From Lachnospiraceae bacterium UBA6998 (GTDB lineage Bacteria > Bacillota > Clostridia > Lachnospirales > Lachnospiraceae): a stretch of DNA of 22,598 nucleotides. Of the stretch, positions 14,788 to 20,268 are shown in pieces; position 1 is the stretch's first letter; each line of letters begins with the position of its first letter. Under the pieces are notes generated by a model. It was not told the DNA's origin, made no database searches, and saw only the letters and a list, made by a program, of their open reading frames with translations. The DNA is taken from contig DJXS01000080.1 in assembly GCA_002448395.1 (NCBI GenBank), positions 1-22,598 of the forward strand, in the 5' to 3' direction. The position numbers were made by a program, and so were the translations under genes.

Positions 14788-16071
14788 TCAGCCAAGTGCG
14801 GCAAAGCCCTTTTCAAGATCCGCGATAATGTCATCTATGTGCTCGGTTCCAATGGAGAGCCGGATGGTGTTGGGCTTGATACCCTGGTCCAGCAGCTCCT
14901 CCTCAGAGAGCTGGGAGTGAGTGGTGGAAGCGGGGTGGATCACAAGGCTCTTGACGTCCGCCACGTTGGCCAGGAGCGAGAAGATCTCCAGGTGATCAAT
15001 GAACTCCCAGGCTTCCTTCTGGCAGCCCTTGATCTCAAAGGTAAAGATGGACGCGCCGCCGTTGGGGAAATATTTTTCATAGAGGGCGTGGTCCGGATGG
15101 TCCGGAAGGGAGGGATGGTTGACCTTTTCCACGAGCGGGTGCTTACTCAGGTACTCCACGACCTTTTTCGTGTTCTCCGCGTGGCGCTCCAGGCGCAGGG
15201 AGAGGGTCTCCACGCCCTGCAGGAGCAGGAATGCGTTAAAAGGAGAAATAGCGGCGCCTGTGTCGCGCAGCAGGATTGCCCGGATGTAGGTCACGAAGGC
15301 AGCAGGTCCAACCGCGTCATAGAAAGAAATGCCGTGGTAGCTGGGATTGGGGTCTGCCAGCTGGGGATACTTTCCGCCGGCTTTCCAGTCGAACTTGCCG
15401 GCTTCCACGATGATGCCGCCCAGAGTCGTTCCGTGTCCGCCGATGAATTTCGTCGCGGAGTGGACTACGATGTCAGCTCCGTGCTCGATGGGACGGATCA
15501 GGTAAGGAGTTCCGAAGGTGTTGTCGATTACCAGCGGAAGTCCATGCTTGTGAGCGATCTCTGCGATCGCGTCGATATCCGGAATGTCGCTGTTGGGATT
15601 GCCGAGGGTTTCCAGATACACAGCCCTGGTGTCATCCCGGATCGCGCCCTCGACTTCCGCGAGATCGTGAGCATTTACAAAAGTCGTCTTGATGCCGTAC
15701 TGGGGAAGCGTGTGGCCCAGAAGGTTGAAGCTGCCGCCGTAGATGGTCTTCTGAGCGACGATGTGTCCGCCGCCGGCTGCCAGCGCCTGAATAGTATAGG
15801 AAATGGCTGCCGCACCGGAAGCTACTGCCAGAGCAGCGGTTCCGCCTTCCAGAGCCGCGAGGCGCTTCTCAAGCACTTCCTGGGTGGAATTGGTCAGACG
15901 GCCGTAGATATTGCCGGGATCGGCAAGACCGAAGCGGTCCGCCGCATGTTTGCTGTTGTGGAACACATAGGAAGTGGTCTGGTAGATCGGTACGGCGCGG
16001 GAATCAGTGGCCGGATCAGCCTGTTCCTGTCCAACGTGCAGCTGCAGGGTTTCAAATTTGTACTTGCTCAT
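14788..16071 (-). CDS. metY: O-acetylhomoserine sulfhydrylase (MetY)
   Basis: 427 residues, typical MetY length, AAAAGGAG before ATG. It is a PLP enzyme of the Cys/Met metabolism family that forms homocysteine from O-acetylhomoserine and sulfide. The PLP lysine is K208 in HSATKFIGGHGTT; other landmarks are YGRLTNSTQEVLEKRLAALE near residues 56-75, ASGAAAI, VIDNTFGTPYLIRPIEHGAD and the C-terminal VKSLVIHPASTTHSQL and LSIGTEHIDDII. Length and the long internal stretch GKYPQLADPNPSYHG favour MetY over cystathionine gamma-synthase or lyase. The gene has a leader of about 290 nt with an apparent attenuator, and its promoter faces the divergent Rrf2 regulator. Together with cysK it covers direct sulfide assimilation into both sulfur amino acids. 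Confidence 0.95.
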   Translation of the reverse strand: MSKYKFETLQLHVGQEQADPATDSRAVPIYQTTSYVFHNSKHAADRFGLADPGNIYGRLTNSTQEVLEKRLAALEGGTAALAVASGAAAISYTIQALAAGGGHIVAQKTIYGGSFNLLGHTLPQYGIKTTFVNAHDLAEVEGAIRDDTRAVYLETLGNPNSDIPDIDAIAEIAHKHGLPLVIDNTFGTPYLIRPIEHGADIVVHSATKFIGGHGTTLGGIIVEAGKFDWKAGGKYPQLADPNPSYHGISFYDAVGPAAFVTYIRAILLRDTGAAISPFNAFLLLQGVETLSLRLERHAENTKKVVEYLSKHPLVEKVNHPSLPDHPDHALYEKYFPNGGASIFTFEIKGCQKEAWEFIDHLEIFSLLANVADVKSLVIHPASTTHSQLSEEELLDQGIKPNTIRLSIGTEHIDDIIADLEKGFAALG

Positions 16072-16129
16072 TTTATTTCTCCTTTTCTAAGGTAATCCAT
16101 ATTTAATGATCTTGCGTTTGCCTCAGGCA

Positions 16130-16274
16130 GATCCCGGGACATAAAAAATCCCGGGATCTTATTAAAAGCTCCCGGGCAAATGGCAAGTGAGTGTGCCTGC
16201 AGCACTAACATCGCTCTTTAATGAGGCGTGCGGACATGCAGTCGGACGCCCCGGCCATCCTATATGCCCGGGAG
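16130..16274 (-). promoter_or_regulatory. Apparent four-segment transcription attenuator of metY
   Basis: Four CCCGGG-centred segments occur in transcript order: 1 at 16274-16265, 2 at 16178-16169, 3 at 16158-16149, 4 at 16139-16130. Segment 1 (CTCCCGGGCA) is an exact 10-bp complement of segment 2 (TGCCCGGGAG). Segment 2 with 3 forms the terminator. Segment 3 (GATCCCGGGA) is an exact 10-bp complement of segment 4 (TCCCGGGATC). Pairs 1:2 and 3:4 are compatible with each other and both exclude the terminator. Segment 1 lies within codons 19-22 of the leader ORF. I looked for T-box and SAM riboswitch signatures and found none. Confidence 0.7.
16143..16176 (-). terminator. Intrinsic terminator inside the metY leader (segments 2:3)
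   Basis: Read on the minus strand, CCCGGGAGCTT (16176-16166) pairs with AAGATCCCGGG (16160-16150) with one mismatch and a TTAAT loop. One A, then six U, follow (16148-16143). It lies about 70 nt before the metY start codon, within the leader, so it would stop transcription before the gene unless it is prevented from forming. Confidence 0.8.
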
Positions 16275-16330
16275 TTCAACATTCGCCAACACATAACGAT
16301 ATTCTGATCGGATGTATATTTGCGGAACAT
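16205..16330 (-). CDS. Met- and Cys-rich leader peptide upstream of metY
   Basis: 41 codons from ATG 16330-16328 to TAG 16207-16205, with a near-perfect ribosome site AAAGGAGG (16346-16339) eight bases before the start, as good as any in the window. The expected transcription start is about 33 nt upstream. The peptide has Met at 1, 13, 17, 25 and 32 and Cys at 14, 31 and 41; the run IVMCWRM and the ending KERC-stop stand out. No membrane segment or domain is visible. The position before an attenuator, and the content of the two amino acids whose synthesis is controlled downstream, suggest a ribosome-stalling sensor of charged Cys- or Met-tRNA. Alternatively it is a chance ORF. Confidence 0.55.
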   Translation of the reverse strand: MFRKYTSDQNIVMCWRMLNSRAYRMAGASDCMSARLIKERC

Positions 16331-16369
16331 CGTTTAAGCCTCCTTTGGTCAGAATCATTTCTTGGCGTC

Positions 16370-16398
16370 ATTATATGCCTATTAACCTATCATGTCAA
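16370..16398 (-). promoter_or_regulatory. Perfect-consensus promoter of metY-cysK
   Basis: On the minus strand TTGACA (16398-16393), exactly 17 bp, then TATAAT (16375-16370). Expected start near 16363. Confidence 0.9.
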
Positions 16399-16405
16399 TA
16401 GGTAA
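16383..16405. promoter_or_regulatory. Inverted repeat over the metY -35, probable Rrf2 operator
   Basis: ACCTAT (16385-16390), seven bases, ATAGGT (16398-16403) is a perfect inverted repeat, extended by TTA/AAA with one mismatch. It overlaps the -35 element. A third half-site CCTAT lies at 16379-16383. Binding here would block RNA polymerase; the divergent Rrf2 regulator is the natural candidate by position. Confidence 0.65.
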
Positions 16406-16431
16406 ATATTTGGAAATTTGCGCCGCGCATC

Positions 16432-16463
16432 TTGATTTACCCATTTACCTACTATAAAATAGG
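16432..16463 (+). promoter_or_regulatory. Probable promoter of the Rrf2 gene with an autoregulatory half-site pair
   Basis: TTGATT (16432-16437), 17 bp, TAAAAT (16455-16460). The -10 is covered by CCTA...TAGG (16448-16463), similar to the inverted repeat at metY but one base shorter in the middle. This suggests self-repression. Confidence 0.5.
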
Positions 16464-16488
16464 CAAAAAACAGAAAGGCGGTATCCTT

Positions 16489-16890
16489 ATGATTTCAACC
16501 AGAGGGCGCTACGCGATCCGCGTACTGATCGATATTGCAGAAAATGATAATGGCAGCTACATCCCTTTAAAGGACATCGCTGCCAGACAGAATATTTCCA
16601 AAAAATACCTGGAGATCATTGTTAAAGACATGGTGGCCGGCGGTCTTTTGACCGGAGTCAGCGGCAAGGGCGGCGGCTACAAGTTGAACCGGAAACCCGA
16701 GGAGTACAATATCGGCGAAGTCATTGAGCTGATGGAGGGCTCCCTTGCTACCGTTGCCTGCCTTGCAAATGACGCGGTTCCCTGCCCCAGAGCAGGAGAG
16801 TGCGAAACACTGCCCATGTGGGCCGAATATGACAAACTGACTCGCGACTTTTTCCACAGCAAGTGGCTGAGCGACCTGGTCCGCAAGTGA
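16489..16890 (+). CDS. Rrf2-family transcriptional regulator, three-cysteine type
   Basis: 133 residues from ATG 16489 (AGAAAGGCGG upstream; the frame is open earlier without a ribosome site). The winged helix-turn-helix occupies the first ~65 residues: STRGRYAIRVLIDIA, PLKDIAARQNISKKYLEIIV, then the wing GVSGKGGGYKLNRKPEEYNI. The C-terminal part has C91, C99 and C105 in the spacing C-x7-C-x5-C, like the cysteines that hold an iron-sulfur cluster in IscR and related Rrf2 members. Bacillus CymR, the cysteine repressor, lacks such cysteines. Divergent position to metY-cysK and matching inverted repeats at both promoters point to control of sulfur amino acid synthesis, perhaps by sensing cluster or redox status. 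It could also be a broader IscR-like regulator. Confidence 0.92.
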   Translation: MISTRGRYAIRVLIDIAENDNGSYIPLKDIAARQNISKKYLEIIVKDMVAGGLLTGVSGKGGGYKLNRKPEEYNIGEVIELMEGSLATVACLANDAVPCPRAGECETLPMWAEYDKLTRDFFHSKWLSDLVRK

Positions 16891-16893
16891 CGG

Positions 16894-17757
16894 TCAGCAG
16901 TTCTTTTCCAGGAACTCTCTGAGTTCAGGAAGGCGCTCTTCCATCTCTTTTCTTCCGAGTTCATAGACCCTGCGAAGTTCTGCGGGGTCGTCTTCGGTGC
17001 GGCTTATACCCAGATCATAAGGGGGACGGATGACAAATGCGTTCCCCGCCAGTTCCTGTTCCCGCACGTAAGCCGTCTGCTTGTTGTAGCGGATATGGCG
17101 TACTTCCATGGCCCTGATCACATTGGGATACTGCCGCATCGACACGCGGATCAGAGGAAGCATCTTGCTCTTCTTTTTTACATAACCGAGAGGCTGCGTG
17201 AGAACAACGACATTGCGAGGATAGCCGCGGCGCTCCATGCTCGCGAGCGGGATGCTGTCCGTAATGCCTCCGTCCAGGAGCTTATAGCCGTCGACTTCCA
17301 CGATGCGGGAGACGACCGGCATGGAAGCGGAAGCGCGGAAATACTCCATATCCTTGGCGTCGCCGTTGTCCAGGCGCTTGTGGATGGCCTTTCCGGTCTC
17401 AATATTGGTGCAGACGGCGTAGAAAGGCATCGGATTGGCCTGATAGGCCTCCTTGTCGAAAGGATCAAGTTTATTGGGGATCTCGTCGTAGCAGAACTGC
17501 ACGTTGTACAGATCTCCGGTCTTGCGCAGAGATTCCAAACTGCAGTATCTGGGATCATCGCAGAAGCGCATATTGTAGCGGATCGAGCGGCCGATCTGCC
17601 CGGACTTGAAATTGCAGCCGAAGACTGCGCCCGCCGAGACGCCCATGGCGGCGTCAAATTCAATCCCATTTTCCATCATCACATCCAGAACGCCTGCGCT
17701 GAACAACCCACGCATCGCACCGCCTTCCAGGACAAGCCCTGTTTTCTGATTCATCAC
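16894..17757 (-). CDS. Patatin-like phospholipase family protein
   Basis: 287 residues; ATG 17757 is followed by a second ATG, with AAGGAGA nine bases upstream. It is a patatin-fold serine lipid hydrolase with a Ser-Asp dyad. The oxyanion loop is EGGAMRG (residues 11-17), the nucleophile is S41 in GVSAG, and the catalytic aspartate is D162 in LDGGITDSIP. ASASMPVVS (residues 142-150) and NVVVLTQPLGY are also typical. It has no signal peptide or membrane helix, so it is cytoplasmic or membrane-associated. Length and motif order fit the bacterial YjjU/RssA-like group; the substrate is unknown. The gene ends three bases from the stop of the convergent Rrf2 gene, with no terminator visible between them. 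Confidence 0.92.
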   Translation of the reverse strand: MMNQKTGLVLEGGAMRGLFSAGVLDVMMENGIEFDAAMGVSAGAVFGCNFKSGQIGRSIRYNMRFCDDPRYCSLESLRKTGDLYNVQFCYDEIPNKLDPFDKEAYQANPMPFYAVCTNIETGKAIHKRLDNGDAKDMEYFRASASMPVVSRIVEVDGYKLLDGGITDSIPLASMERRGYPRNVVVLTQPLGYVKKKSKMLPLIRVSMRQYPNVIRAMEVRHIRYNKQTAYVREQELAGNAFVIRPPYDLGISRTEDDPAELRRVYELGRKEMEERLPELREFLEKNC

Positions 17758-17937
17758 TCAAATCTCCTTATAGTGTATTTAACCGGACAGCGCTATTTTG
17801 CCAAAATACAGCCCCATCCTTAGTATAAAGTAGTAAACTTAAACTTACGTAAGATGTCGTGTTCTCACTATTTTAGCGCACGATCACTCATTCGCCAATT
17901 TACAAAAACACCGGATTGTCAATCAAACGGAGAAAAA

Positions 17938-19650
17938 ATGAACGTATTTCGCTATATTATTCTGACATGCTGCGCGGCACTGGACATCGGCCTGTTTATT
18001 TTCGGGGTCGTGGGCTTTATCACCTTCGCGGGAGATCCGTATCCGAGCGTGCCGATCGCGATGGTCATGTCATGGACGCTGGGCGCGTTGGTGCTGGCCG
18101 GCCTCACGGGATGGAGCTTCTACAGAACCGCCAAGGGCAAAAGACTGCCGGTACTATATGGCTTTTTCTGGAAGATCGTGGTGGTCATGCTTGTGCTGAG
18201 CGCCACCTGGTTCTCGCTGGAAATACCGGAAGCGGGCTGGCTTGCGCTTGGGATTGGCGCTGTATTTGGTGCCCTGATCTTTTTCCTGCCGAAATTCTGG
18301 GGCAGTACGCAGTCCCTGGGCCCTTCACAAGCTCAGCAGCACCCGGTGCAGGCTGTGGAGCTCCCTGCTTTTCGCGCGGACAAAGCGGAATGGGCCTGGG
18401 AAGATGCCGCTCTTGAGTATTTCCGCCTGCGGGGGACCGTGTATGATCCCAAAGACAGTGAGCAGAATAATGCCTTCCGCGAGAGGATCAGTGCCATGCA
18501 GGACAGCGAAACGGACACTATTTACGACTGCGCGGGCATGCCGATCGCCTATTTTCTGGGCTGGCTCATTGAGAGAGACCTGGTGAGCGAGGACTTTCGG
18601 AACCTCCATGGTCCGGAGATTCTGCAGGCCGTAAAGGACGAGACACAGACGCCCGTGGAAGTGCTCAGAAACATGGACTATGTGCTGTCCAGGGATGACA
18701 TCGATCCGAAAGCATATCGGCTTATGGATTTCTATTACAACGCAGAGAAAACGGACAGTCCTCTTAAACGAGGCACCCACAGTTCCTTTAATCACAGAAG
18801 CCGCAAGTATTTCTTTGACTATTACAGGGCGGTTTGCAGTCGCTTTGATGTGCCCAGATACTACTGCGTGGACTTCAGCTGGGAGCGCTTTCACCAGTTG
18901 GCGCAGATTCTGGACAGAAGATACCAAGAGTTTTGCAGCAGCGGATTTGATGAGGACGAACTGGAACAAGACGAGCGGATACTGAGGTCGCAATATTTTG
19001 ACTCAGCAGCGGAACTGCTCTATGAGCGGGGCGCACCGAAGGAATATGTGCAGATGTGCGCGGATGCCTATGAGAGCATGAGCGCTCACCTGAGCAAGGC
19101 AATAAGCGGCAAGCTGCTGGAATACTGCACGGAGGAAATTCCCGACGAGGATACGGTGCCGGAGAAAATATTGCCGCATTTCCACCCTCAGAGAGTGGTT
19201 GTCATGAAGCCGGAGAGTGTGGAGATTCCCGCGTATATGATCCTTGGTGAGAGCGAGTGGGAGGAAGAACACGGAGTTACGTTCACCGTGATCGGCGACT
19301 ACGCAGTTAACAGCAGCTATTATGCGGACGCGGAATCGCCTTGGTCGGATGATATGATCTGGGAATACAAGCTGCAGAGGGACGCGGAGCAGGGAAACTT
19401 CTGCGAGGTTGACCCGGTTCCGGCACAGTTTGGCGCTGACAATGCAGGCAGCGGCAGGATCAGAATGGTGGTCGCGGCAGCGCAGCTCAAAGAAGAAACA
19501 GATGAGATGATCGAGGCGCTGTTCATGCTGAAGATGGCGGAAAAATACGATTACAAGGTCGTTTATGATGACAAAGAGCCGAGCTATATATTCATATCAG
19601 CATTGAAAAATGACGTGCGGACATTTGCGGATTCGATTCGATTGAGGTGA
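17938..19650 (+). CDS. Four-TM membrane protein with a large soluble domain, unknown function
   Basis: 570 residues from ATG 17938, chosen for CGGAG just upstream; the frame is open back to 17854 without a ribosome site. I do not recognise the whole protein. Four hydrophobic helices are visible at ~5-29, ~38-62, ~73-92 and ~99-118, then about 450 soluble, acidic residues rich in aromatic amino acids. Near residue 200 the stretch AGMPIAYFLGWLIERDLVSE resembles short motifs in small uncharacterised or immunity-type proteins, but I cannot assign a family. The C-terminal 130 residues look like a separate alpha/beta domain (VTFTVIGDYAVNSSYY to IFISALKNDVRTFADSI). The gene appears monocistronic, divergent from the patatin gene, and is followed by the palindromic repeat array. 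Confidence 0.8.
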   Translation: MNVFRYIILTCCAALDIGLFIFGVVGFITFAGDPYPSVPIAMVMSWTLGALVLAGLTGWSFYRTAKGKRLPVLYGFFWKIVVVMLVLSATWFSLEIPEAGWLALGIGAVFGALIFFLPKFWGSTQSLGPSQAQQHPVQAVELPAFRADKAEWAWEDAALEYFRLRGTVYDPKDSEQNNAFRERISAMQDSETDTIYDCAGMPIAYFLGWLIERDLVSEDFRNLHGPEILQAVKDETQTPVEVLRNMDYVLSRDDIDPKAYRLMDFYYNAEKTDSPLKRGTHSSFNHRSRKYFFDYYRAVCSRFDVPRYYCVDFSWERFHQLAQILDRRYQEFCSSGFDEDELEQDERILRSQYFDSAAELLYERGAPKEYVQMCADAYESMSAHLSKAISGKLLEYCTEEIPDEDTVPEKILPHFHPQRVVVMKPESVEIPAYMILGESEWEEEHGVTFTVIGDYAVNSSYYADAESPWSDDMIWEYKLQRDAEQGNFCEVDPVPAQFGADNAGSGRIRMVVAAAQLKEETDEMIEALFMLKMAEKYDYKVVYDDKEPSYIFISALKNDVRTFADSIRLR

Positions 19651-19714
19651 TGAAGGTTATGCTAGGGGGTGTCGCAGTAAGCTTATTGGGCGGCACTTGT
19701 CTGGCACAAACGCA

Positions 19715-20133
19715 CCATCGGATTTCGGTTTCGGCAGAATCCGATGGTATGAAAAGCTTGTCTGGCACTTGTCTGGCACAAAACTTCCATCCTTTTATGC
19801 TTGTCGTCACATCGGATGGTGCGTGAAAAGCTTGTCTGGCACAAACACACCATCGGATTTCGGTATCGGCAGAATCCGATGGTATGAGAAAAGCTTGGCC
19901 GGCACAAATGTTCCATCGGATTTCGGTATCGACAGAATCCGATGGTATGAAAAAAGCTTGTCTGGCACAAACGCACCATCGGATTTCGATTTAGGCAGAA
20001 TCTGATGGTATGAAAAAGTTTGTCTGGCACAAACGCACCATCGAATTTCGATTTCGGCTGAATCTGATGGTATGAAAAAAGCTTGACCGGCACAAACGCA
20101 CCATCGGATTTCGGTATCGGCTGAATCCGATGG
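19715..20133. repeat. Array 2: seven 33-nt palindromic units at 62-72-nt spacing
   Basis: Units at 19715-19747, 19787-19819, 19850-19882, 19913-19945, 19976-20008, 20038-20070 and 20101-20133 are all 33 nt. The typical unit pairs CCATCGGATT with AATCCGATGG around a 13-base loop (TCGGTATCGGCAG). Linkers of about 30 nt are conserved (TATGAAAA-AAGCTTG, then TCTGGCACAAACGCA). Spacing is 63 nt except 72 after unit 1, where TCTGGCAC is duplicated, and 62 once. Unit 2 has a different left arm and loop starting CCATCC, as in the array at 646-993. Frames run open through it because 63 is divisible by three, but no ribosome site or protein family fits. Confidence 0.92.
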
Positions 20134-20203
20134 AATTCGGAAGACCATTTCACATCGGCTAAAAACAGCACAAAGTAAGGAATTTTGGTTTTTCGATAAG
20201 CAT

Positions 20204-20232
20204 TGGAACAGATTCAGTGATAAGATTATAAA
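20204..20232 (+). promoter_or_regulatory. Sigma-A type promoter of the transglutaminase-like gene
   Basis: TTGGAA (20204-20209), 17 bp, TATAAA (20227-20232). The expected start near 20239 gives a leader of about 30 nt. Confidence 0.65.
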
Positions 20233-20268
20233 TACTGATTTACTATTATGCACAAAGGGGACATGAAC

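Noticed and set aside
14755..16095. Long plus-strand frame opposite metY
   Set aside because: It mirrors the metY coding sequence, with no ribosome site or known domain; MetY motifs on the minus strand are decisive.
16072..16363. T-box or SAM riboswitch in the metY leader
   Set aside because: No TGGNACC T-box sequence and no conserved SAM-I core could be found on the minus strand; the pairing segments fit a leader-peptide attenuator better.
19715..20133. CRISPR array or coding repeats (open frames on both strands)
   Set aside because: The linkers are conserved instead of unique. Frames are open only because the period of 63 is divisible by three, one period of 62 breaks them, and no ribosome site precedes them.
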